Shown piece after piece: positions 24,181 to 35,690 of a stretch of DNA of 64,000 bases (within the stretch, counting starts at the first letter, position 1; each line of letters opens with the position of its first letter). The stretch covers positions 30,076,642-30,140,641 of the forward strand of contig CP114483.1 of the NCBI GenBank assembly GCA_027186245.1, written 5' to 3'. The notes beneath the pieces were generated by a model, which did no database searches, had not been told where the DNA came from, and worked only from the letters and a program-made list of their open reading frames with translations. This DNA is from Coriaria nepalensis (taxonomy: Eukaryota > Streptophyta > Magnoliopsida > Cucurbitales > Coriariaceae). The position numbers and the translations under genes are program-made.

Positions 24181-25889
24181 GAACATTTCGTCTACTAGAG
24201 TTCTCAGTTTTATCTAGCACAAGAAAACTACTAGAATGAATGGAAGGGAATGGAGAAGGTGTTATACCTATTTCGTGCTATAGAATCAAATCGAGAAAAC
24301 ACCTTCCACTGTTGGACTACCACCGCACCGCCACACATCTAACCCACCACCGCATTCAAGCACCGATTCCAATAGTTGGTACTCTGCCTCTCATTGTAAT
24401 CAACACGAACTAAGGTTTTCCGGTTTACTTTCTAAACACAATCTCAACTCCTTAGCAAAGTGTTTTACTTAGAGAAGGGGGAAAGAGATTAACGAATAAA
24501 AATTTTCTCATTTGGGTGGCCAAGGCTTAGTAAGGACAAGTAAAACTCTTTCTTATATAAGTAAATGAGTTTTACGACTACTTCCCATGGACCCAAAATC
24601 CGGTTCATTTAACGAATACTCAGGAAATAAAATCAAGCCTATTATGTCTATCATAATTCCATATTTTCACTTAATCATTTATATCTAATATATTCCAAAT
24701 TGTTTCTCCAATTTTACTCGATACAATTGAGCCATAATTTAGGCCTTGCCCAATAGCCCGGTTCGGCCAGTTAATTAAATTAATTAAATCAATATTAAAT
24801 AAATTTAATTATTCAATTGAATAATTTATAATTAAATCAATATCACACTTTTATTATGCTAGTAATGTAGTGTGATAAAAACTTCACAAATTAGTTAATC
24901 ATTTAACACTTTAAATCAAGTTTTCTAAGAACATGTTAAATCCTCTAAGCATGATTTCAACATATTCCTTTGTCCTTATGTGTAACACAAATTAGTTTCT
25001 CCATTATGTTGATAGTGGGTCTCACAACAACTTATGAGTTTTATCCAATATGTAAATTAAGTTGTTTACCCTTAAAACATATTTTAAGTTAAATAGTTAA
25101 TTCGATTATCTTTATGGTCAATTTAACTTAAACCACCAAACTTTCATTGGTCTCTAACAAAGTGTATAGGTCACCCATGTAATAAAAATTTATTTCGAAT
25201 CTCCAAAAGGGACTATGATGACTATTACCATACAAGACTGATCCATTTATGCTAAAGTCTCAGTCCGTCCTAGGATAGGATTTAATTGTGAAACCTTACT
25301 AGACTAACCATATGATCACACCATACAAGACTGATCCATTTATGCTAAAGTCTCAGTCCATCCTAGAATATGGTTTAATTGTGAAACCTTACTAGACTAA
25401 CCATATGATCACATAAGTCATTATGCAACTAGACAATACATTTACATAAACTCATTTCATACCATATTACTTTACACAAAGATATCTTTGTTGTATAAAG
25501 GTACATCACTTATAGGAATGTTCCTTTAATATAGAGGTGATGAATGATCCTAATTTATCACCTAAAATATTTTCCGTACAAGAACACATGCCTTATAGTT
25601 TACTTGTGTAACTTTTAGCTAAGGCAAGTAATATCAAAGCATTAAATCTCATATGTCAATTCTGTGGCGATATTAGATTTGAGAATCAAAAGTACAATAT
25701 GAAAGTGTAATGCCAATAAAGTTAATCGAATTTGCCCTATCGTGTCATTCACTTACGAGAATCAATTTTGATATGTTTAAGTTATCAACTAAATTTTGTA
25801 TTCAAATGAGCATTTAGTTTATCATATTAATTGTCATTATGTTAGAAATGACATTGTATGCATATTATTTGTATGACATACCTAGTAAA
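24181..25889 (-). repeat. Diverged ~1.8 kb repeat family, copy C
   Basis: Minus-strand member with TATA-like TTATATAAG near 24551 and the shared CTTTAATATAGAGGTGATG block near 25530. It contains a 93 bp tandem duplication (25227-25319 and 25320-25412) with only a few differences between copies, hence younger than the family itself. Non-coding. Confidence 0.5.
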
Positions 25890-27700
25890 TTCCTGAATCT
25901 TAGATATGCACTTGGAACCGTGATAGCGATCATGCTTAGTGAGATCTAAGTAGCTTAACATCAAAGATCTAAACTGTTCATAATAATAGGATTGTTATAA
26001 TATGATAATGATAATCTACAAAAACTATTACATGTGCTATCATTTTCAAGAAAAGAATGATATTCTCATAATCATCGATGTTGGAGAATACTAGGATAGC
26101 ATGTAGGTTATTGGTAGAGACTTAATTACTTAATGTGATCACTAGACAAGTCTTAATGGTAACAATATTAATTGTTAATGAGACTTTTCTAGTGGTTATT
26201 CTACTTATGATTCTCATATTTGAGATAACCAAGTACTGACGTATATGATATAATGATTTGATATCACTGAATGTGGCTCTAGCTAAGGGTTACTAAAAAA
26301 GTGAACCATTGTGCATGTACTCTTTTTCGGGAAGTTTGTAGGATGATAAGATAGGATTCATCACCTCTATATTAGAGGAAGAGTCCTATGAACGAAGTAT
26401 CTTTATGCAACAAATAAATATTTGGCCAAAGTAGTATGATATGAAAAAAGTTTATATAATATCATGGTCTAGTGTGTAAGGACTAACATGATTCATATGG
26501 TCAATCTAGTATGGTTTAATAGTCAAACCATGCCTTCAGATTAGCTGAAACTTTGGAATAGATGGAAGGATCAGTCTAGTATGATAAATCATCACAGGTT
26601 CTTTTGGAGGTTCTAGACTGCTTCTCACTTTACGAGTAGCCTATGATCCTTGCTAAATGTCAACTTAGACTTGGTTGTTTAAGTTAATTGAATTAACTAT
26701 TTAACTTAAAAGTTAGTATAATGGTAAACAGTTCAATCTTTGATTGGTCAAAACTTACAAATTATCATAAGGTCCACCTACAAGGGAAATCGAAATGGAG
26801 AACATATTCGCTCATACACATAAAGGACAAAAAATTTCGATTAAAATTATATTTGGAGAAATTTGACTTGTTCTTAGAGATCTTGACTTAAGAGTTAAAT
26901 AGTTAATTAGTTTAATTTATTATGTCTATATCATACTCGCACAATTAGCATATCTAAAGTGTGAATTAGATTTAATTTGAAATTAAATAATTAATTAGAG
27001 AAATATTAAATTCACTAAATAAGTGTGTTAATTAAAGATTTAGTAAATTTAAAGTCTAATATTATTTTTTGGGTCAAGGAAAAATCTGATTATCCGTTAT
27101 GGAGTTAATGGGTAGAATTAGGCTATTTGTCCAAGGCTAAAAATGTGTATCAAATTTTACTAGTTAAAATTCGACAAATAATTTGGAATATAAGATATTA
27201 AATGGATATGTGAAAAATTTGAATAATTATTGTGTCAAATTTTATTTTCTCAGCATTCATTAAATGGATTGAGCTAGTGTCCATTTCCCTATAAAATAAA
27301 GAGAAAACCCTCTTCCTCACTAACCCTAGCTGCCCAACTCATTTGATGAAATCAAATAAATTTTCTCTCATCTTTTCCTCTTCTCCATGCAAAACCTCCT
27401 ATATTCGTTTTGTGAGAGTCAGATTGTAAATTGAAAAGCCTAGTCCATATTGATTATGATAAGAGGTCGGGTAACGGCTCTTGAAACCACCATGGTGAAT
27501 TAGAGGTGATGGTGACGGTCGTTTTCGGTTGCTTCAACGGTAGTTCGGTGATGTCAAGCATATACGTGTGGTGGTCGATCAAGGCCATTGAAGGATTTGA
27601 GGCATTGGAAAGTAAACCAAATTTCTGGTTTGATGAGTTGTTCATCAAATGCATTACCTGTGATCTTCATTTGTCCGAACCAAGAACTCGGAAATAAAAA
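25890..27700 (+). repeat. Diverged ~1.8 kb repeat family, copy D
   Basis: Plus-strand member, joined head-to-head to C near 25880. It contains the complement of the CTTTAATATAGAGGTGATG block (CATCACCTCTATATTAGAGG near 26355) and TATA-like CTATAAAATA near 27290. A leader-like segment with short frames on both strands follows (27454-27697); these frames lack any recognisable domain. Confidence 0.5.
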
Positions 27701-29609
27701 AATTTAAATGTCGCTTACGTCTGGCTTCAAGGAGGTTTACCAATTTTCAGTAGTATCAAAGCCTCGAGTTACGCCGGAAAAGTTTCGTTTGCTCCGATTA
27801 ATTTGTATGTTGCTTGAATGCTTGATTTTGTGTTTTTCTATGGTTTGTCAGTTGTTTAAAGTTGCTAGAAATCAAACCAATATAAACTGGGATGAACCCA
27901 AGAAAGCCTGAAATTTTGATTTATGATCCGCCACCAAAATGGGGGGCAAAACGAGTGGCATGCATAGCATTGGCTGCCTGTCGCAACAGTAGTAGCAGTT
28001 GCAGCAACTAGTGCCTACTGTACAAGTAGCACTCGACAATATGATGTTGTCCAATGTGACACAGGGCCCGACACATTACGACGCGTAGTGATACTACTGT
28101 ATCTCGTGTAAGAGTGGGCCTGATTAAGTTTTCAACACTCAGATCATCCAAAAAATTTTGTTTCCTCGGGTTTAAAATTATTTTAATTTCGAAATAGTTT
28201 CGAGATGAAAACATTGAAAATTAAAATTATGTTGCTTGGAAAATTAAATATTGCAAAGTGTTAAATCTTTCATGCGACGAAAATCATTTAACTTAAAAAA
28301 TTAAATATAGTAAAATATTTGTTAAGTGTTAATTTTTCATGAAAATGAAAATTTTTGAAATGTTAAAAGATTACAGGTTTGTTTGGAAACATATAAAAAT
28401 ATATAATTCATGAAAGTGTTGATCGACTCTTGTATGATTAAGTCTCTTTAATTAGAATGAGTTATAAATCGGGAGAAGTTTTTCCAACACTAAAAATGTT
28501 CGTGTCTTTCGAAGGAGTTAAATTTGTAAATGAAAATAACTCAAAAATATTCTTTAAAATGCTATTGAAAAAATTAAATTGATTAATATGCTAGTTTGAT
28601 CAATGAATAATGGACATGAATTTCTTTATTAATAGTTAATCATATAAGTTAGATAAAAATTATGTTTAAATGAACACATAATGAGCATCATAAGATATTG
28701 AATATAATTAATGTATCTAAATTACATATTAAATCAATTATTTGATTTAAACATGTATGATTGATATGATACATGCATGATAGTTTAAATGTAGAATCTC
28801 AATATTTTAAAAAGCATATTGATTGTGTATGTATGTAAATATCATGATGAGACCAATAAATAGTAAAATCCCTTCTTGATTATATTAAGCTTGTAAACTA
28901 TGTAAGAATCACTTACATAATGCCTTCCAAATGATATAATGAATTTGAGATCAATAATTTATTTAATCGGCTATAAATACATAGGGATTAGTAATTTATT
29001 AATCTATGAGTTCATTTATTATTTAAATACATAAGATGCATGTGATTGCAGTATTCTAATTATATTCGGCTATGGACACATAAGAGTATTAGTTCAAGTA
29101 GTTGTTATGTCACAAGAATATTTTAGGGTAAACTTAACTAGGGGACATTGTTGACTATGGACACGTGAGACCATGGTCTCCTAGAGATAAGTAAAGGAGC
29201 TGCATGTGATGTAATTATGAAAATTATTTTGCTAACTTGTATGTTTATTATGGTTGGCTACGAACAGGTAGGACTATAATATTCAATATATGGATTATTT
29301 ACCCATTAGGAAAGAGAAGTTTTTCCTAGTTAACATAAAAGGTTAATGTGGATTGTAATAAAATAGTGTAAGATTTATTAAAATTGAATAGTCTCTTAAT
29401 TTTAGCAGTTGATATGATTTTTCCAAAGTTATCTATATTATTATTTGTTATTTTCTTATGAAGGAATGCAATGATGAATAATTCATTTAAGCTCGATCAT
29501 TGAACATATAAGTTAGTAGAGATTAACTTTAAGAATTGAGAAAGATAGTTGAGAATTATTCTCAGACATGAACACTTTGCAAGTGTTTATATTCTTTTGT
29601 TACGACCAC
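27701..29609. other. Unidentified, probably repeat-derived
   Basis: No gene seen. At 28969-29290 the phrase GGCTATGGACACATAAG or a close variant (GGCTATAAATACATAGG, GACTATGGACACGTGAG, GGCTACGAACAGGTAGG) recurs four times at roughly 95 bp spacing, each followed by AT-rich sequence. This looks like a worn internal tandem repeat, perhaps of an LTR. Around 27930-28100 the sequence is more GC-rich but carries no recognisable frame. Confidence 0.35.
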
Positions 29610-30195
29610 TATCAAACCATGAATCTTGAATTTGATGCTCTCTTCCACAACCACACAAGAGATATAACTCCTCTTCCTCTGCGAGCTAATCTTGTTGGTT
29701 GCCATTAGGCTTTTTTGATCGAGCAACAATTGGATGGTTCGATTGAGCATTATTATTCACACCTCTTTGCCAAAAGTTATCATCAACAACCCGACCTTGA
29801 CTATTAAGAAATATTTAGTCCAATTGTGAAACCTCAAACCATTAGTCTCATCCTTTCCTTTACATATGGTTGGCCGATCCAACAACTTAAGGTACCAAAC
29901 TCCATTTTCAATGATGACCTTGATGAGATTGTATATACCAAACTCCATTTTCAATGATGACCTTGATGAGATTGTATATATAGCTCAACCTCAAGTTTTA
30001 TTCACCCTGATTTCTCATCTCAAGTATATCGTCTATGCAAATATCTTTATACCTGGTTTAGCAAACTTAGTTCCTCTCTAGTAAGTCTTGGTTTTGTTGG
30101 CTCTAAAGCTGATATATCTCTCTTTGTTTTTCATATAGGTTATTCTCATTTCATGGTTCTCATCTACGTCGATGATATTCTTATCACTGGCTTAT
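29610..30195 (+). mobile_element. Ty1/Copia reverse transcriptase remnant
   Basis: Plus-strand translation follows a Copia reverse transcriptase: MNLEFDALFHNHT from 29619, then DGSIEHYYS, AKSYHQQPDLDY, FSPIVKPQTISLILSF and GWPIQQLKVPNS. Later come GFVGSKADISLFVF and the catalytic YVDDILITG (near 30165-30195). In-frame stops interrupt it: TAG where Trp is expected in the GC-x-W segment and TAA before EIFSP. A 43 bp tandem duplication (29893-29935, 29936-29978) also shifts the frame. No integrase, RNase H or LTR is attached, so it is a dead fragment. Confidence 0.85.
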
Positions 30196-30699
30196 GCATC
30201 ACACTGCTTATTTATTTTATGTGGCATGCTATAAAATCTTTTTTCTTTCAGTTTTTTAATTGAAATATAATTGTAATTTTTAATTTACAGTTAATGTTAA
30301 TTTTATAATCGAATGAAGATATTTGAATAAGTTTAATAATTGTAAATATAATATAATGAATTTTAGAAAATTTTGTTAAAAATATATCATGTGACATATC
30401 ATAAAAAAATTGAAATTACACATATAACGTAATTATATGTCTAAACTTAACTGTTATTATAGATTTATCCCAATTAATGCGATTGGATATTAAGTGACTA
30501 AATGCTTGTTTAGAATAACGATGTACTTACTCCTCAGAAATCACTGATAAGTTTGAGAAGTAACAATCAAGTATTACTTTGAGCTCGAGGACTAAGAAAG
30601 GCTCAAAAGTAAGAACTTCGGTAACTACGAATAGCAGCGATAGGAAGCTGAAGAATTCACAATACCTAATGGAAAATCAAAAATCAGTTCTGTCTCAAT
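30196..30699. other. No gene seen
   Basis: AT-rich sequence after the Copia fragment. No domain or structured repeat is recognised. Confidence 0.4.
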
Positions 30700-31020
30700 A
30701 GGAAATTAATTCCACAAACTACACTCTTTGACACAAGGCTAATTTCCAAGAAATTAGATAAGATTTACGTGTTGAATGTCGATATTCTTTCCTTATGGGG
30801 GAGATCTCTTCTCCAAATCTCCAAAATCTGGAAGATTCCCAGGAATTTACCCTAGCAAGTATTATAAATATAAAGGGTACAAACAGGTAAGGTACACTAT
30901 TATAAACCCTAAGAAGTCTACTTATATTATATTATTCTCTCTAATTACTAATTTTGGAATTGGAGGGGATTGTTCGTTGCTTATTTTTTAGTCGTTCTGG
31001 GAGGGAACACTACTCCTTCC
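30700..31020 (+). mobile_element. Gypsy-type LTR fragment (probable)
   Basis: A TATA-like TATTATAAATATAAAGGG near 30864 is followed by GGTAAGGTAC. Then come ATTCTCTCTAATTACTAAT and TTTGGAATTGGAGGGGATTGTTCGTTGC. This order (TATAAATA, GGTA-G-TAC, ATTCTCTC, a TGACTT-GCATCGGAG-like phrase) is familiar from LTRs of plant Ty3/Gypsy elements. No gag-pol sequence adjoins it. Family assignment rests on motif order only. Confidence 0.4.
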
Positions 31021-31840
31021 ATTGATGATGTAAAGAACATCCATCCTATGTTCTTGTACCATTTCCTCACTTTTCTTTCTTGTTCAAATTACAATGTTTT
31101 TTTGGCTTTTTTTTTTGTTCCAATCGGATTTTTAGAGACCTAAACTGTATTTACAAATGCTCAACCAAAATACGCGCCTTAATATGCATTGGATTATGCG
31201 CTATAGAATTCTAATTCTAGATTACAAAAATAGGTGTGGGTTATTAGTGGGAAGATAATTGTGAGAAGTATCAGTTTCCATGTGTTAAGGTCAGAATTCA
31301 GCAGGCGACGTGGAGTATGTATAGCGATTAAACTATTAATGAATTTAACTTTAAAATTATATAAAAATTTAGAATTTAAAGTTTTTTTTTAAAAAAGATA
31401 ATAAAGAAAGTGAGAATTTTTATTTTTTAATCCAACCAGCCTTTTTCTATCCAAATAATATGATGTATTTCTAATATTTTCCCTTATTTGTAAATTAATC
31501 ATTTTGAGAACTCAACAAAAGATAAATTATTTTTTCAAGATGTCACAAAGACACGCAAGAGAATCCGAATTGATGATCAAAAAGGGAATGAGTTATAGAT
31601 ATTAGATATAGAAAGTTGCCAACAAACAACAGCCAGTTTATGCGTATTCACCAGTTTATGATAAGACTTTTCCCGTTCTCAGACAGATAACCTGATCCAC
31701 AGCTATATAACCTGACTTCAACACTTTACTACATGATAAAATATGTCTGAGGAAAAAGAAAAATAATCCAAGACTGAATGAAAAATTACACCATTGCTAA
31801 AGCTGGGTAACACATTACATCTTGCAAGCTTCATATTGTT
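31021..31840. other. Intergenic, downstream of RPA3
   Basis: AT-rich, with no coding sequence recognised. It includes the probable 3' UTR of RPA3 just below 31841. Confidence 0.4.
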
Positions 31841-32276
31841 TCAGATAAACAAGTGTTTGTATTCCCCATTTGCAAGCTGACAGAGTTGATTGTAAGTAAA
31901 TGTGTCTGCCACAAAAAACAAGAGAAGGAAGAAAGAATCATTCAGACCATATAACGATAACAACTAACAGTCTAGTGGGTTTTAGTATAAAATGAGAGAA
32001 GTAGAAGATGTTATACGTACCAAATGTATCACCAAAGTTGGTCCATGTATCAGCAAGTATGGATTTCTCACTATCAGCTATTCCAATAACCTCTATGAAA
32101 CTTGAAAGAGGAAACGGCGGGGAACCTTTGATGACTAGCTGGTTATCATCCGTTGATTTTCCAGTAGTAACTCCGGTGTCAGATTGAATAACCTGAATAA
32201 CTGCTCGGACTCTTCTTCCAATGTATAAGCGTAGAAGCTCAGCATTGACAAACACTGCAGGGTTTGACATATCCAT
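31841..32276 (-). CDS. RPA3: Replication protein A 14 kDa subunit (RPA3)
   Basis: Two coding exons on the minus strand, 32276-32021 and 31905-31841, encode 106 residues, the usual size of plant RPA3. The product is the smallest subunit of the RPA heterotrimer that coats single-stranded DNA during replication, repair and recombination in the nucleus. It folds as a single OB domain that holds the trimer together. The protein starts MDMSNPAVFVN, keeps LLRLYIGRRVRAVIQV and KSTDDNQLVIKGSP, then FIEVIGIADSEKSILADTW. It ends LCQLANGEYKHLFI, very like the Arabidopsis protein. The donor is GTACGTAT and the acceptor GTGGCAG. The ATG lies only five bases inside its exon (acceptor TTATGCAG at 32282), so the 5' UTR continues in an upstream exon, probably 33653-33720. 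A longer frame through the intron is not the real start. Confidence 0.93.
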
Positions 32277-33652
32277 TTTGCCTGCATAACAAATGGAGGT
32301 AACTCCTTTCAGGAAGTGAATGCCTAAAAGGTAACGTAAACAGATTACCTCCAAAAATATATACATATATATATCTCTAGACGTGCTACACAACTATAAA
32401 TAGATCATTTGAGGGACAAAATCATCCTCAAGATCCAATTAAAGTATTAATATCTCTGCATTCATTGGACGACTTATCAATTAACATAATCATTGTTCTC
32501 AATTATCTACCCTGTTGGCTGGATGTCATAAGAGCGATTTGGAAATTCGAAACAGTGAATCGAGGAGATAAGCACTTTTCTCCAAGACAGAAACCGTATA
32601 AAAATGTGGCTAACAGCATTCTATTCTTCACTATATCACTATTGGGAGCTCAGAAAGTTATTTTACTAAGATGTATTGATAAAGCAATGAACTAGACCTC
32701 AAAAACTGATCCTACTCAAAAAGGGGAAGAGAGGAGCACTCTACTACATAATAAAGGGAAATTTCGGGGAAGATAGATGATGGTCAATCTGTGTAGCACA
32801 GCTTTCATTCAATTATTTCCATTCAAAGTCAAAAGATGGAAATGGCAGCTGACGGACTTCTCAGCCCTTCTCTTAATATACAGAAGATAAATAATTTCCT
32901 TAATCTATGCTAATTGTAATGACTCATCCATAAAAGGGATACCAGATGAGCTTAAACCTTATTTACTTTCAATACCTTCAAACAAAAATTGTGATACCCC
33001 CTACCCATTATAATTCTGCAAATTCTCACCCAATAAGAAAATATGTGAATTAAGCACCAAATACACATTATAATTCCTTCTAAATTGTCCTCACATTCCC
33101 ACTGATCCATAAAACAAATTTTAAACAATTGCCACCACTTTCCCCATCAGCAGAGTTCTAAGGTATACACCTAACTTTAAGAATATTTTGCACATTCTTG
33201 TTCTTTCTGAATCTCTAACTGCTTCAACATTCATACCAAACAAGTCTTAGGTAGCATGCTGATTTCTAAAATCATCTCCACATCAATCAGAAGTGGACCA
33301 GCCCCTACCATAACAAAACTAGCTCAACAACAGCAAAATAACACAAAAATCAAACACTTCCAAGCTATTACAAGTTTTTTGGTGAGAGAAAACATCGCCA
33401 CCAGTTTCCATAATCATCGTATTAAAACAAATTTAAGAACAAATGAACAGAGAATTTAGTCAAACGAATAAAAAAAAAAATAACACAGACGTTTCGATCC
33501 AAGATCACGCCCATCGATGTCTGAGCAAAATTTAACTTTCCATTACACCACACAAAAGACTAAAACCATAAGACAGCAATTTTGCTCAGAGAAAGAAGAC
33601 CTAGAAATCGAAACGATTCTGGAGAGAGTAGAAGCACTTATCCATTTCTTAC

Positions 33653-33720
33653 CTGATCAACAAATTCTTGAAGCAAATCTCGTCGAAATCGAAACTGAGT
33701 GAAAAAACTTGAAAATATGG
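33653..33720 (-). other. Probable non-coding first exon of RPA3
   Basis: On the minus strand, GTTGATCAG is followed by GTAAGAAATGG, a good splice donor at 33652. Upstream lies a CTTTAAAAAGCC TATA-like motif (near 33741-33752). Splicing to the acceptor at 32282 gives a 1.37 kb intron in the 5' UTR. Inferred from splice signals only. Confidence 0.45.
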
Positions 33721-33771
33721 GAGCGGCGGGAGCGCAGGCTTTTTAAAGCGGTAAAATGAAAATGAGGGAAC

Positions 33772-34170
33772 TTGGGGAGTTGTATATATACACAGATGTT
33801 AGGAGTTATTATCCGCTACGGTAATTTCTACTGTATGGAGGATATTCTGGGCCGGGCTGGTCGACTTAATGAAGCCCGGAAGCTTATCGAGTCCATGGAA
33901 ATCTGGGGAGCCCTTTGGGTGATTAAGATCCACAAGAATGTTCACCTGGCCGAGTTAGCTTTTGAACAGGTTGTAGAGCTTGAACCGGAAAATATTGTCT
34001 ACTTTGTATTATCATCTAATATTTGTTTGGAAGTGGGTAATTTAGAGGGGTATCAAGAGTTCGATTCATGATGCGGGACTGGAAGAAGAAACCGGGTTGT
34101 AGTTACGGGTATGCTCCCCCGTTTATGGCCGGAAATAGGACTCATCCTCAAGCGGAATACATATCATCGG
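33772..34170 (+). pseudogene. PPR protein C-terminal fragment (E-domain), decayed
   Basis: The frame 33772-34071 contains EDILGRAGRLNEARKLIESM, then LAELAFEQVVELEPENIVYF and LSSNICLEVGNLEG. This is the last PPR repeat and E motif of PLS-class pentatricopeptide proteins. After a frameshift near 34050 the similarity continues as VRFMMRDWKKKPGCSYG and MAGNRTHPQAEYI, matching the E+ motif (K-x-PGCSW, F-AGDRSHP). No N-terminal repeats or DYW end are present, so it is a truncated, frameshifted piece. It lies divergently and about 50 bp from the RPA3 5' end. It is not a recent copy of the intact PPR gene at 49607, whose wording differs. Confidence 0.75.
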
Positions 34171-34229
34171 ATGTTGGACAAACGATGTCACTTGCTTTTC
34201 AAAAGACGCATACACAATTGATAAATTAA

Positions 34230-35690
34230 ATATGAAAAAGGCAAAACAAAAAGAAATTGATTGTGATATTTAATGAATACTACATCGGTTCCGGGAACAC
34301 ATCCATCTTCAACAAATGGAATCGTTCTGCACACTCTCAATTTCATCGGAAGACTCCACTTTTCAATGGTTTCCTCATTTTCAATACAAACAGTAGCATA
34401 ATGAGAACTGGCCAAATCTAGTAAAGCAAAGCTCCAATTGCTTGAAAGATTCTCGGTATCGCCAGAAGATTCAATAACGATTTCTGAGGCCTAGAAAAAC
34501 AAAGATTAATATCTCAAAAGCTTGTGAAAGACTACAACACATAATGAGCTTCTATTATGATTATGAATTTTCTAGACTCGGTCTAGCCAGCATTTAACCG
34601 AATCGTGAAAGTTTCAAAAGGTGAAGCTGAACAGTCCCTTCCCAATGCTTTCACATATGCCTCCTGTCAAAATTGTACCATTGAACTCAAACTTGTTCAT
34701 AATAATCAAAAACTAAACATGAAAGGATAGAAATACGAAGTACTTTGTCCAGATTATGAGTGATTTCCACACAACTTAAACAAAATTCCAAACGAGAAAG
34801 GAGAAATTGATGCACTTTTTACAGTACTAGTACAACCTCTCTCACCTTAAGAGTCCACACAGCTTTATACACTCCTGACGCTGAATTTCGGGATCAGAAA
34901 TAGCACTTCGAACTTCCTCTTCACTCTTAAGAAAAATACCTTCCAGCAAAGGCTAATACGTTGTTCTTTAATTTCCGAGCCTTCTCTTCCACATCAATAG
35001 CAATCTTTAATCATTCAGAACAGTTAGAATAATGAGTTGCAGAGAGCTTCGACATAGAGCAACATAATATAAACAAACTCACCGGAGAATGGAGAGTCAC
35101 ACCACGTGCTATCAAAGAAGAAGTGTGGCGAGATGTTGAAATGCAATGGTTGTTGAGACAGTTCGTTTTCATTTTGCCGCTCCACCTATCTGAAAATACT
35201 ACACAAATGTCTGATCTTTCTAAACATCTCAGGCTACCCATATGTAAGAAAAAATGTCTAAACCTTACGGATCTTGGATCACCATTGCAATTTGTCTGAT
35301 CTAGAAAGAAAAGGTATTGTTTCAGATTCTGGTTGTCCACAACAAACAGTTAATGAAAACATACTTTTATTGAACTCAATAACATTTTGAGCTTTACCTG
35401 TTTACCCAGATATACAATTAAAATGCTACAAATGGAACGGAAAAAGAACGGAAAAAAGTACTATGAAAAACCAAGTAGCTTACATCTTGCAATGGTAGTT
35501 CGAACCAATGCACGGGCTAGAAGTGCTCTTTTCTGAAGCGGCTCTCCATTCATTCGAAGAACATTTTCTCTCTCACCTGGTGATAGGAGCTCTGAGTATT
35601 GATTCAACAGACCAGCACTCTTTACCTCATCAGGTAAGATATACCAAAAATGGGCTTCCTTATAGAACAAAAGGTGCTAAATTAAATAAC
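34230..35690 (-). pseudogene. 4'-phosphopantetheinyl transferase (Sfp/HetI type), decayed
   Basis: Minus-strand pieces in the correct order match a plant Sfp-type phosphopantetheinyl transferase, which loads acyl-carrier proteins with the pantetheine arm. Exon 1 (about 35670-35481) reads FYKEAHFWYILPDEVKSAG, then LLSPGERENVLRM and ALLARALVRTTIAR, with a GTAAGC donor. Next, near 35290, is a CNGDPRSVRF-like segment, then HTSSLIARGVTLHSPV near 35100 and IAIDVEEKARKLKNN near 34990, which holds the Mg-binding D-x-E motif. WTLK at about 34850 and, after a splice, EAYVKALG (about 34660) make up W-x-x-KEA-x-x-K. The tail is WSLPMKLRVCRTIPFVEDG. Breaks: no ATG at the expected start (TTG, with a stop four codons upstream), a frameshift before HTSSL, and stops after GRYFS. 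Unusual splicing could rescue some breaks, but not the missing start plus the frameshift. Confidence 0.75.

Noticed and set aside
27454..27697. Overlapping frames on both strands at the end of repeat copy D
   Set aside because: Both frames lie inside a repeat. The peptides have no known relatives and the equivalent parts of the other copies do not keep them open.
32277..32393. Extended N-terminus for RPA3 from an upstream ATG at 32393
   Set aside because: It reads through a clear splice acceptor (TTATGCAG) and adds residues unlike any RPA3. The protein starting at 32276 matches the family length.
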